From Caldilineaceae bacterium (GTDB taxonomy: Bacteria > Chloroflexota > Anaerolineae > Caldilineales > Caldilineaceae): a stretch of 64,000 nt of DNA. Shown here piece after piece: positions 36,501 through 44,616 of this stretch. The DNA lies in assembly GCA_022842065.1 (NCBI GenBank), contig JALHQH010000040.1:46624-110623 (forward strand), in the 5' to 3' direction. A program made the translations under genes and the position numbers. Each line of letters starts with the position of its first letter. Position 1 is the stretch's first letter. The notes under the pieces are model-generated. The model saw nothing but the letters and a program-made list of their open reading frames with translations, ran no database searches and was not told the DNA's origin.

Positions 36501-39500
36501 CCAGCCCATTCTGACGTTGCGTGCCTACAGCGGTCTCGGTGATGTCTATCGGGCCAGCGGCGACAACGAGCAGGCGTTGACCGCCTTTACCACTGCGCGC
36601 GATCTGGCGCGTGCGCAGAATCTGGCCGACAATGAAGCCGAGCTGACTGCGCAGATCGCCAAAGTTTACCGCGATCTTGGCCGTTATGACGAGGCCCTGG
36701 TCTTGGCGAATGAGTTGAGCAACCTGACCCTCAAGATCGATATTCTGGCCGATATTGCCAAACTTTATCGCGGTGCCGGCGAATATGAAAAGGCCCTAGC
36801 CCTTTTTGAAGAGGCGCTTGGTGGGGCTAAAACCCTCAATGATCCTGCCCTGCAGGGGGCCACGTTGACGGAGATCGGCAAAGTCTACCGCGCATTGGCA
36901 CAGTTGGACCAGGCGTTGAACTCCTATACGGCCGCGTTGACCTTTGAAAAAGCTGCCAACAATGAGCGGATGCAGGCGACCATCCTAGTCGAGATCAGCA
37001 AGATTTATCGCCAACAGGAGCAATTTAGCCAAGCGCTGATTCGTTTGGAAGAAGCGCGTGGCTTTGCCCGCCAATTGAGCGATCCTAGCCTGGATAGTGA
37101 AATTCTGGTCGAAACGGCGGCCATTTATCGCGATCAGGACGACGCTGGGCGTGCCCTCTCGCTCTATCAAGAAGCATTAACGCGCGTGCAACAGTTGGGT
37201 GACGCTGATCGGACGCGCATGGTGCTTGCCGAGATTGCTGGTCTCTACCTGGAGACCGGCCAACCCGAACAAGCACTGCGCACCTACCAAGAAGTGTTGG
37301 CACTGGCGCGTACCTCTGGTGATCGGGCCTTGGAAGGGAAAACGCTGGTCGCCATTGGGCAGGCCTATCGTAATGTCGGCGAAGACGAACGTGCCCTGAT
37401 CTTCTATGAAGATGCGCTGACGGTCGCCCAGCTCGCTGGTGATCTTGCCCTGCGCAGCGAGGCGCTGGAAGGTGCCGCCAACCTGTACGAAATGTTGGGC
37501 CAAAGTGACCGCGCGCTGCGGGCCTATGACGAGGCGCGTTTAGTTGCGCAACAGTCACAAGATGGGCCGGCCGAGGGTGAAGCCCTCCTTGGTAAGGGCC
37601 GCATTTATCTAACCCTGAATCAATGTACAGATGCATTACAAGCCTATCAAGCTGCCCTGGCGCTGGCCCAAGCGGGCAACCTTAGTCTGCTCCAAGGGGA
37701 AGCACAGGCCGCGATTGGTCGTTACTACCGCGACACTGGGGCGGCGCAGGCCGCACTGGAGGCGGCACAGCAGACCTTGCTCCTTGCCCAAAGTAACAAC
37801 GACAGCCTCTTGCAACGCTGGGCGTTGACCGAGATCGGTCGGGCACAGCGCGATCTGGGGCAACACGCCGCTGCGTTGGAAAATTATGAGCAGGCTTTAC
37901 AACTGACCGGTACGGATGTCGCCACCCGGAGTCTGCTGCTGACGGATATTGGTAAAGTGCTGCGTGCGGCCGGACAAACGGATGCCGCCCTGGCCCGCCT
38001 CCAAGAGGCTGACGGCTTGGTCAACGCCATCGCGCCTTCGGCTGCGCGTGTCGACGTCCTGGTCGAGTTAGCCCGGGCCTATGTCGATTTAGCTCAGTTC
38101 AGTATGGCGCAACAACAATACGACGCTGCGCTGGTATTAGTACGGGCGCAGGCAACGGATGGGCGGATTGCCCCGCAAGAAGGTGAGATCTTAATCGGGA
38201 TTGGTCAACTGCAGGCCCGACAAACCCAAATCGAGCCGGCCCGCCAATCGTTTGAGGCGGCACTGACCTTGGCCTTAGCTAAGCCGGATCAGATCCTCCA
38301 AGGGCGGGCGCTTGATGAACTAGGTAAACTCTACCGTGATAGCCAACAATATGGCCCCGCCTTGATCCATTTCCAGCGGGCCTTGCCGGTTGTCCAGCAG
38401 CTGTCCCGCACGGGTGTGCGTTGCGCCCAGGCCATCGAGCCGGGTTGGGAAATCAACATTCACAAAAATATCGGTAAGGTTTACCAGGCTTTGGGGCAAT
38501 TGGATCAAAGCTTGGTGGCCTACGAACAGGCGCGCACACTGGCGACGCAACTGGAAAATGTCGAACTTGGCCGTACGCTAGCCCAAGAATTAGCGGCGGC
38601 GGTTGGCAATATCTATCGCCTACAGGGTAAATACGACGCCGCGTTAGCACTGGCCCAAGAACTGGGTGACTTTGCCCTGGAAGATAAGATCCTAAGCGAA
38701 ATGGGCCGCGTCATGCGCGACGCGGGGCAACTCGATCAGGCATTGGAACCCTATGAACAGGCCCTGGCCCGTGCGCGTGAGGTGCAGGATCGGGCCGCAG
38801 AAGGTCGTGCCCTGGCCAATCTGGGGCGCGTCTTCCGCGCACTGGAGCAATATGAAGCAGCTGAGGAAAATTACAGCGCGGCGCTAGTCATTGTGCAGGA
38901 GTTTGGTGACCAAGAATTGGCCAGCCGTGTCCTGACCGATTTGGGTAAAGTTTACCGCACATTGGGGAAAAACGAGGATGCCCTGAAGCTCTTTACTCAG
39001 GTGCTTCCCCTGGCCCAAGCCCGGAGCGACAAGGTGACCGAGCGTGCGACGTTAGAGAGTATGGGCAGCATCTACCTGGCGCAACAGCAATATGAGATGG
39101 CGCTTGAGACCTATCAGGCGGCCCAGGTGCTGGCAGAGGCGGCCCAGGACCTGGAAGGGAAGGCCAAGATTCTCTCGAGCATTGGGCGGATCTACACGGC
39201 GCTTGGTCGCGATGAAGAGGCCATGACGACGCTGCAGCAGATCGGTACCTTGGAAATCAGCGATAGCGTGCTTGTCGATCTGGGCCGGCTCTACCGCGAT
39301 CTAGGTCAATACGAGCAGGCGTTGACGCCTTATAACCAGGCCTTAAGCGCCGCGCGTGCCCAGGGCAATCAAGCCGCCGAGGTGCAAACGTTGATCGACA
39401 TGGGCAAGGTCTATCGGGCCATGACCCAGGCCGAGCAAGCCGAGACTTCCTTCAAGGACGCGTTCGCCATTGCCGAAACCCTGGGGGACAGCGCGTTGCA

Positions 39501-42500
39501 AAGTACCGCGCTGGATGGACTAGCCAAAGTCTATCAAGAATCAGGTCGCTATGCCGAGGCACTGGCTTCTTACAACACGGTGCTGGAACTGGCCAAGGGG
39601 GCTAACCTTTTGCGGCTGGAGACCCAGGCGACCATCCAGATCGGTAAAGTCTACCGTGACCAGGGCGACCATGCCAAAGCGCTCAAATCCTATGCCCAGG
39701 CGCTAACCATGGCCCAGTCGCTCAATGATATGGCCTTGCTCAGCACGGTGACGATGGAGCTAGGAGCGGCCTACCTGGCCACTGGGGCGAATCAAGAGGC
39801 CTTAGCCGCCTATAAACGTGCCCGCACCATGGCGCAAGAGCAGGGTGATCCGGCGCTGTTGGGCAGTGCGCTTAGTGGCCTTGGTACGGCGGCCCATGCG
39901 CTTGGTCAGTATGAGGATGCGCTAGAGCCTTTCCAAGCATTGCTGACGCTGGCCCAGGAACAAGATAATCAATCCATGCAGAGTGATGCCTTGGTGAAGA
40001 TTGGGCGGGTCTATCGCGACTTGGGCCGCACGGCGGATGCCCTGCAATTCTATGGGCAGGCACGCGATCTGGCGGAGACATTGGCTGATCAAGCCTTGCA
40101 GGCGCAAGCGCTGGAGAACATTGCCCGCTTGCAACGTGATGGTGGTGATGTGGCCGGGGCACAGCAAACCTATGAAGCTGCATTGGCATTGGCGCGGGCC
40201 AGTGGCAATCTCCAACTAGAAGCGGGCGCACTGGAAAATATTGGTCGCTTCTATCGCGATACCAACCAGACAGAACAGGCATTAAGCTTTTATCAAGAGT
40301 TGTTAATCAGTGCGCGTACCCTGGATGATCGCCGCGCCGAAGCGAATGCGCTCGACAACCTGGCCCGCTTGCAACGTGATGGCGGCGACCTGGCGACTGC
40401 ACTGGAAAGTTACACCACGGTCTTGACGCTGGCAGCAGCATTAGACGATGCCGCGCTGGTTCAGGCAACCCAAATCAACCTGGCCAAGACCAATGCGCGC
40501 CTGGGTAATTACAATGAAGCAACGGCCGGCTACGAAGCGCTCTTGGCGCTGGCACGCGCTGCTGATGATCAACTGCTCGAAACGACCGTTACTATGGAAT
40601 TGGGCCACTTATATCGGACACGGGCAAGCTATGACGAGGTGTTCCGACTCTATGGGGAAGCGTTGGCCATCCTGCAGGCTGCCGGTGATGAGAGCGCCGC
40701 TGCCACTGTAAATGTGGCGATTGGCGATGCCTATCGCGAACTGGGGCAATATGATCAGGCGTTGGTCAGCTATACCCCGGCCCTGATGACCTATCAGGCA
40801 CAAAATAATCTGCCGGCCCTTGTGGCGATGCTCAATGATATTGGTGCAACCTATTACAGTATGGGCGCGTATGAACAAGCTGTCGCCCGTTTTGATGAAG
40901 CGCGCACACTGCTGCGCGCGGATGCCGACCCGGCGTTGCTGGTGGAAACCGCCACGAATTTGGGTAAAGTGCAGCGCTCACTAGGTAACTATGATCTTGC
41001 TATCACTGAATACCAGCAAGCGTTAGAACAGGTGCGTCTGGGCAGCGATCAAGAAGGTGAAATCAAAGGGCTGCTCAATCTAGGCGTAGTTTATCTGGAT
41101 CTTGGCCAGGTGGAAGAAGCAAAGGCCAACTACGAAGCCGCGTTGGCCGCGGCCCAAGCCGCCAATCACGAGCCATTACAGGCGCGCACCCTATATAGCT
41201 TGGGTAAAGTCTATCGCGATACCGCCCAATATGAGCTGGCCCTGGCGGTTTTAGAAGAGGCGCTTGCCTTGCAGCAAAAGTTGGGTGATCAGGTCGGAGA
41301 AGCGGCCACCCTCAATGATCTCGGGACAATCTACATTAATCTGTTCCAGCCTGAACGTGCCATTGAGCCGCTAGAACGCGCCCGGACAACCAGCCAAAGT
41401 ATTCGAGATCAAGCCCTGGAAGCTGAAGTGCTGACTGGCTTAGCCCTCGCCTATGAAAATCAGGGCGACAACGAGTTGGCAATTGAAACCTATAAGGCCG
41501 CCATTGCGACTGCCGGCAATCGCCCAGTTGATCTGGAAACCTACCAACGGCTGATCAAGCTACTCTGGGATGTGGAGCGACTCGGTGAAGCCTTCACCTA
41601 TATGGAGAAGGCGCTGGCGCAAACTTTCCTTGATAAAAATGGTAATCCGTGGATCGACCTCAAGTCTACGTCGGCACCGGAATTGGCAGAGAAAGAACAA
41701 GCCCTACGGCAGACGGTTGTGGGGCTGCAACAGGCGCTCGCAACCGAATTGGAAAAAGCGCTGGCACAACGCAACCAGGGGTTGATCGATGAACTGTTGG
41801 CACGGCTAGATAGCATACAGGCCGAATATGCTGATGTTATGGCGCGGCTACGCACGCAGGATCCGGCTTATAGTGCCTTTTACGGCATTAATACCATCAA
41901 CCTCGACGATCTGCGCAGCAAGGTGTTGGATGATCAAACAACCCTCATCGAATACTTTGTCCTGCGCAAGCAGGCAGTGGCATGGGTGGTTGATAAAGAG
42001 CGTGCTGTCCTGGTGCCATTGGATATTACAAACACTGAGTTACTCAATCAGATCGGTGACTTCTATGAGAAGTTAGGGGTCGGCGAAGCGGAGATTACCG
42101 AGGCCTCAAGCCTTTTCGCACGGCTCTTTACCCCAGTACGCGCCTTCGTGCGCCACCAAAACTTGGTTATTGTCCCGCATGGTGTCCTGCAATATGCACC
42201 CTTTGCTGCTTTCTATGATGCCCAGAACGGCAGCTATCTGGTCGAAAACTACGCTGTAACCTATGCCCCGAGTGCGACCCTTTATGGGCACATCTTGCAG
42301 CAGCGTAACAACAATGAGGGGGCAGTGCTAGTCATGGGCAGCGGTGATGAACTGTTGCCCTTTGCCCACCAGTCTGCACGCGCTGTCGGCGAAAGTCTGG
42401 GCAGTACACCACTTTTAGGCCAAACGGCAACGGAAAGTGAACTCTATACACAGGCCCCGCAGATCGATATTCTACATTTGGGCACGGCCGGTTTTTATCA

Positions 42501-43275
42501 ACCGCAAGAGCCACTCTTCAGCCATATCACCTTGTCGCCAGATGATGAAAATGATGGCCGCCTGGAAACGCACGAGATCTTTAGTAAACTGGATTTGCAT
42601 AAGGCCAATTTGGTTGTCCTTGCCGGCAACCAACAACCAGAGGGGACAACCAAATTTGCCGATGGGGCAGAAGTCAAAGAATTGGCTTGGGCCTTTGCCT
42701 ATGCTGGTGCACCAGCCGTTTTGAGCACCAACTGGCGCGTCGATGATGCCAGTGTGGCCACCTTCTTTGCGACTTTCTATCGCCACTTGACGGAAAAGAC
42801 GACCACCGCCGAGGCGTTGCGCCTGGCACAGTTAGAGCTGTTGGCCAATGAAGAGACCGCCGCCCCTTATAATTGGGCTGCTTTCAGCCTGAGTGGCGAC
42901 GCGCTGGGTGAGGGTGCAATCCAACCTCGCGCACTCATCACGGGAAGTGTGGCGGCCACCGAGGTCACAGCCAGCCAAGGCGCAACGGATACCGCCGCGT
43001 TGACGGCTTCGGTTGACACGTTAACGCAGTCGGGCGATATGACCAATGTCTTCCAGGTCCGCGATGGCTCGGAAATTGCGGGGGTCGGTGCTAGTGCGTC
43101 GGTGACAGAAACTGTCCCGATCACAACTACCCCCGGCGCGTTCCAGATTCCTGTCGGTGACTTGACTGATGGCCTCTGTAACAATGTGACGCTGCCATTG
43201 GGCCTGGTCCTACTAGCCGACCTGTTCCGGCGCAAATTGCGCAAGAAGCGTGCAGATGGCGATGAAGAAGCTTAA
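33598..43275 (+). CDS. Giant exported TPR-array protein with C-terminal inactive-looking CHAT domain
   Basis: The protein is 3225 aa from the ATG at 33598, which follows a ctggag ribosome site; an ATG ten codons upstream is open. A signal peptide covers about residues 1-30. TPRs fill about residues 40-2660, roughly 65 units by length, each with a Y-R-x-L-G-x-Y-x-x-A-L-x-x-Y core. A helical linker (about 2690-2760) leads to a CHAT peptidase fold (about 2780-3110) with VPHGVLQYAPFAAFYD. The catalytic His site reads LHLGTAG (A2964) and the Cys site LVVLAGN (N3011), so both residues are lost. A Thr/Ala-rich stretch and a hydrophobic, basic tail end it. It is probably a surface scaffold, perhaps for the polysaccharide machinery. 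Confidence 0.9.
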   Translation: MQKLLKSMIVVARLCLVVAFLLPNAVIAAPTPPVIVKTQGDVILNEGLVLYDAGKWQEALTKFEAAQQSYAAIRWLQRESSALQYIGHTKRELGDLPGAVAAYTHAMNLAVAIRDWQLQTKLNVFLARAYQDLGQLDAALAAQQAALELAQSINDQEWIGKALLAGGRIALAQGQSDAALETYQTVLDLARTLGDQTLVGQALGGIGAVYETLNQYELAANPYQQALAIAQAFNDPALESEALDNIATIYQKLGQPQQGLFVYQNALRAAYSAGNTALAAKTLLSIGDAYEDLNKETDALDAYQQALELSRTIADQRTELNALAAVGRAYRDLGQYTDAATYLEEAFTLAGLYQDADLQGALRADLASNQRQSGDARAAVEFYQGALTQAQLSGDSALEAKVLAGMGSTYRMLRQFAEARTSYEAALVLLQTLGNQQMQKSTLADLAKTYANLGETELALQTYEQALTLSKTLADGELQSTLLTEMGELQVAAGQIPQALAIYQQAMALLEEQGDAAGLAQLQGQVATLYRTLGQTDNAFSAYQAALVSAEVRGDRPLQSELLGNLAELYWDLGQCTEAGDTYTRAFELARLAGNSRQMVLYLLARGRINDAEGEFNDALAAYDDALQLVRRLNDAALEAQVLTNQGDALRSAGRFEPAMTAYEQALRIAERLYLLSLQSEILSGIGGVQRESGQYELSLEPYRRALALAQRVGDVRLQGEILLGLGRSYRDLGQYATALERYDQVETLGQQLPDLELESLANSGMGEVMRIETAFGEARDKYQRALDLAERHLRTLASQSSTCRTLDDFQLRGRILADTARVYRDELLYERSIDYYNKAIDATKEIPDAELAGRIFVDLGKVYRDLRNFTQSVASYQEAVELAKAVENLEVLGNTYLDLGHVHRELGESAKALDFYRQAFAVAQERKDRELAGAAQLAIGSAYSAMAQYQQAIDTYKEALVTADAAGQPILTLRAYSGLGDVYRASGDNEQALTAFTTARDLARAQNLADNEAELTAQIAKVYRDLGRYDEALVLANELSNLTLKIDILADIAKLYRGAGEYEKALALFEEALGGAKTLNDPALQGATLTEIGKVYRALAQLDQALNSYTAALTFEKAANNERMQATILVEISKIYRQQEQFSQALIRLEEARGFARQLSDPSLDSEILVETAAIYRDQDDAGRALSLYQEALTRVQQLGDADRTRMVLAEIAGLYLETGQPEQALRTYQEVLALARTSGDRALEGKTLVAIGQAYRNVGEDERALIFYEDALTVAQLAGDLALRSEALEGAANLYEMLGQSDRALRAYDEARLVAQQSQDGPAEGEALLGKGRIYLTLNQCTDALQAYQAALALAQAGNLSLLQGEAQAAIGRYYRDTGAAQAALEAAQQTLLLAQSNNDSLLQRWALTEIGRAQRDLGQHAAALENYEQALQLTGTDVATRSLLLTDIGKVLRAAGQTDAALARLQEADGLVNAIAPSAARVDVLVELARAYVDLAQFSMAQQQYDAALVLVRAQATDGRIAPQEGEILIGIGQLQARQTQIEPARQSFEAALTLALAKPDQILQGRALDELGKLYRDSQQYGPALIHFQRALPVVQQLSRTGVRCAQAIEPGWEINIHKNIGKVYQALGQLDQSLVAYEQARTLATQLENVELGRTLAQELAAAVGNIYRLQGKYDAALALAQELGDFALEDKILSEMGRVMRDAGQLDQALEPYEQALARAREVQDRAAEGRALANLGRVFRALEQYEAAEENYSAALVIVQEFGDQELASRVLTDLGKVYRTLGKNEDALKLFTQVLPLAQARSDKVTERATLESMGSIYLAQQQYEMALETYQAAQVLAEAAQDLEGKAKILSSIGRIYTALGRDEEAMTTLQQIGTLEISDSVLVDLGRLYRDLGQYEQALTPYNQALSAARAQGNQAAEVQTLIDMGKVYRAMTQAEQAETSFKDAFAIAETLGDSALQSTALDGLAKVYQESGRYAEALASYNTVLELAKGANLLRLETQATIQIGKVYRDQGDHAKALKSYAQALTMAQSLNDMALLSTVTMELGAAYLATGANQEALAAYKRARTMAQEQGDPALLGSALSGLGTAAHALGQYEDALEPFQALLTLAQEQDNQSMQSDALVKIGRVYRDLGRTADALQFYGQARDLAETLADQALQAQALENIARLQRDGGDVAGAQQTYEAALALARASGNLQLEAGALENIGRFYRDTNQTEQALSFYQELLISARTLDDRRAEANALDNLARLQRDGGDLATALESYTTVLTLAAALDDAALVQATQINLAKTNARLGNYNEATAGYEALLALARAADDQLLETTVTMELGHLYRTRASYDEVFRLYGEALAILQAAGDESAAATVNVAIGDAYRELGQYDQALVSYTPALMTYQAQNNLPALVAMLNDIGATYYSMGAYEQAVARFDEARTLLRADADPALLVETATNLGKVQRSLGNYDLAITEYQQALEQVRLGSDQEGEIKGLLNLGVVYLDLGQVEEAKANYEAALAAAQAANHEPLQARTLYSLGKVYRDTAQYELALAVLEEALALQQKLGDQVGEAATLNDLGTIYINLFQPERAIEPLERARTTSQSIRDQALEAEVLTGLALAYENQGDNELAIETYKAAIATAGNRPVDLETYQRLIKLLWDVERLGEAFTYMEKALAQTFLDKNGNPWIDLKSTSAPELAEKEQALRQTVVGLQQALATELEKALAQRNQGLIDELLARLDSIQAEYADVMARLRTQDPAYSAFYGINTINLDDLRSKVLDDQTTLIEYFVLRKQAVAWVVDKERAVLVPLDITNTELLNQIGDFYEKLGVGEAEITEASSLFARLFTPVRAFVRHQNLVIVPHGVLQYAPFAAFYDAQNGSYLVENYAVTYAPSATLYGHILQQRNNNEGAVLVMGSGDELLPFAHQSARAVGESLGSTPLLGQTATESELYTQAPQIDILHLGTAGFYQPQEPLFSHITLSPDDENDGRLETHEIFSKLDLHKANLVVLAGNQQPEGTTKFADGAEVKELAWAFAYAGAPAVLSTNWRVDDASVATFFATFYRHLTEKTTTAEALRLAQLELLANEETAAPYNWAAFSLSGDALGEGAIQPRALITGSVAATEVTASQGATDTAALTASVDTLTQSGDMTNVFQVRDGSEIAGVGASASVTETVPITTTPGAFQIPVGDLTDGLCNNVTLPLGLVLLADLFRRKLRKKRADGDEEA

Positions 43276-43295
43276 AACGTAAACTGTTCGGATGT

Positions 43296-43340
43296 AAAAT
43301 AAAGGAGGGTGAGCTGGCCGGCCCACCCTCCTTTATTTTT
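43296..43340 (+). terminator. Rho-independent terminator after the giant TPR gene
   Basis: A 16-bp perfect stem (43296-43311 with 43324-43339, aaaataaaggagggtg) has a 12-nt GC-rich loop and ends in ATTTTT. It lies 21 bp after the stop codon and closes the synthase/TPR transcription unit. Confidence 0.9.
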
Positions 43341-43436
43341 ACCATTAACACTTTTCGCTTTCTCACAGATCGTGTATGATTAGCTCCGCTTGCCCGACAA
43401 AATGAATCGTTCATACTTTGGCTGAAAGATCGACCT

Positions 43437-43790
43437 ATGGCGACGACTGACAAACCCACTGTCTTTTCTACCGACCCGGAACCGGCGGCTGCCCCAAAAA
43501 AAGAAGCGGCACCGCCCAATCTGGCCGCGCCCTTTCCGACGCGCCAACAGCACAACCCCGTGCGCGTCTACATCGAACGTAAAGGGCGCGGTGGCAAAAC
43601 GGTTTCGGTGATTAAAGGGGTGCTGAGCCCACCGCACGGCAAAGAAGCGCTGGTTAAATTGCTTAAAAATAAGCTGGGCACCGGTGGCGCGGTCAAAGAC
43701 GAGGATCTCGAGATCCAGGGCGACCATCGCGATAAGCTGGTCGAGCTATTAAACGAATTGGGCTACAAAGCGAAGAAGGCCGGGGGCTAA
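43437..43790 (+). CDS. yciH: SUI1/YciH-family translation factor
   Basis: The 117-aa protein has a Pro/Ala-rich N terminus (residues 1-38). The eIF1-like core follows: [60 protein letters not shown]. These are the hallmark SUI1 motifs, including the GTGG basic loop and IQGDHR. Bacterial YciH homologues affect start-codon fidelity, probably by contacting the 30S subunit. It is a single-gene unit; its stop codon is inside the left arm of the hairpin at 43778. Confidence 0.95.
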   Translation: MATTDKPTVFSTDPEPAAAPKKEAAPPNLAAPFPTRQQHNPVRVYIERKGRGGKTVSVIKGVLSPPHGKEALVKLLKNKLGTGGAVKDEDLEIQGDHRDKLVELLNELGYKAKKAGG

Positions 43791-43832
43791 GCGGACCCTG
43801 AGCTTGTCGAAGGGTCCGCTTAGCCCCCGGCC
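43778..43832. terminator. 22-bp perfect stem between convergent stop codons
   Basis: Arms 43778-43799 and 43811-43832 pair perfectly, with the loop gagcttgtcga. The centre reads ccctgagcttgtcgaaggg, a motif repeated in many bacterial genomes. It spans the stop of yciH (43788-43790) and ends one base before the stop of the DUF4126 gene (43834), so it can close both transcripts. Confidence 0.85.
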
Positions 43833-43833
43833 G

Positions 43834-44412
43834 TTAGGACATGGTTGGCATGTAGAGGGTGGTGGTGTTGGCGCGGCTGCGGCGGCGCACAATCACAATC
43901 AGCATGATGGCGACGAAAAGCAGGACCAGGAAGGGAAAGAGCACGGAGAGCGTGGCAATCGTCAGCGAACCCATCCATTCACCGGTGGCGACGACAAAGT
44001 TGCCCAGCCCACCGGTGCTGACACTAGATACGCCGCGCATCCAGGTCGTGCCCATTTGGATAATCCCCGCCGTGCCACCGCCGGCAATGATCGCCAGCGT
44101 CCAGCGCATCAGCGGCGACATATCGGTGACCACTGACGCAGTCGCAATTGCCCCAGCCAGAATGGCCGCAGGCGTGGCAATGGTATCGAGTAGATTATCG
44201 ACCCAGGGAATGTAGTACGAGAGCACTTCAATCAGTGTCGCCACACTAAAAAGCACCAACGCCTGATACGTGCCAATCCAACCAAAACTGTCCGACAGCC
44301 CCAGTTGCCCCGTGAGGGCTGCCGCACTCATCACCGCAAACGGAGCAAAGACGCGCATCCCACACGCCGCACTCAACCCGATACCCAGGGCAACACTTAG
44401 CAATAGTTCCAT
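43834..44412 (-). CDS. DUF4126 membrane protein
   Basis: This 192-aa protein has about five transmembrane segments. It opens LLLSVALGIGLSAACGMRVF and AALTGQLGLS, followed by ATLIEVLSYYIPWVDNLLDT and ATASVVTDMSPLMRWTLAII, matching DUF4126. The C-terminal helix is LFPFLVLLFVAIMLIVIVRR with a basic stop-transfer. No function is established for the family. Its start abuts an 8-bp repeat array (44436) shared with the divergent enolase-superfamily gene. Confidence 0.85.
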   Translation of the reverse strand: MELLLSVALGIGLSAACGMRVFAPFAVMSAAALTGQLGLSDSFGWIGTYQALVLFSVATLIEVLSYYIPWVDNLLDTIATPAAILAGAIATASVVTDMSPLMRWTLAIIAGGGTAGIIQMGTTWMRGVSSVSTGGLGNFVVATGEWMGSLTIATLSVLFPFLVLLFVAIMLIVIVRRRSRANTTTLYMPTMS

Positions 44413-44435
44413 TGTTCCTCCGGAGAAGTGGAAAA

Positions 44436-44580
44436 GTAAATCGGTAAATCAGTAAATCGGTAGATAGGTACATCAGTAAATCGGTAAATAAGGAATTGAT
44501 ACCTATTACACTGTCACCGATGTACCGATGTACCGATGTACCGATGTACTGATGTACTGATGTACTGATGTACTGATTTC
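44436..44580. repeat. Facing inverted 8-bp tandem repeats
   Basis: The left arm is gtaaatcg/gtaaatca units and the right arm is about nine cgatgtac/tgatgtac units. A short central segment (ggaattgatacctattacactgt) separates them. It fills the divergent space between the DUF4126 gene (-) and the enolase-family gene (+), so it overlaps both promoter regions. It has the same architecture as the 4263 and 54017 loci. Confidence 0.88.
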
Positions 44581-44616
44581 CCAACCAATCACCAACCACC
44601 AAACCCACAGCCTACC

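Noticed and set aside
42466..42640. Active CHAT protease
   Set aside because: The His and Cys positions read Ala (2964) and Asn (3011), so I do not call peptidase activity.
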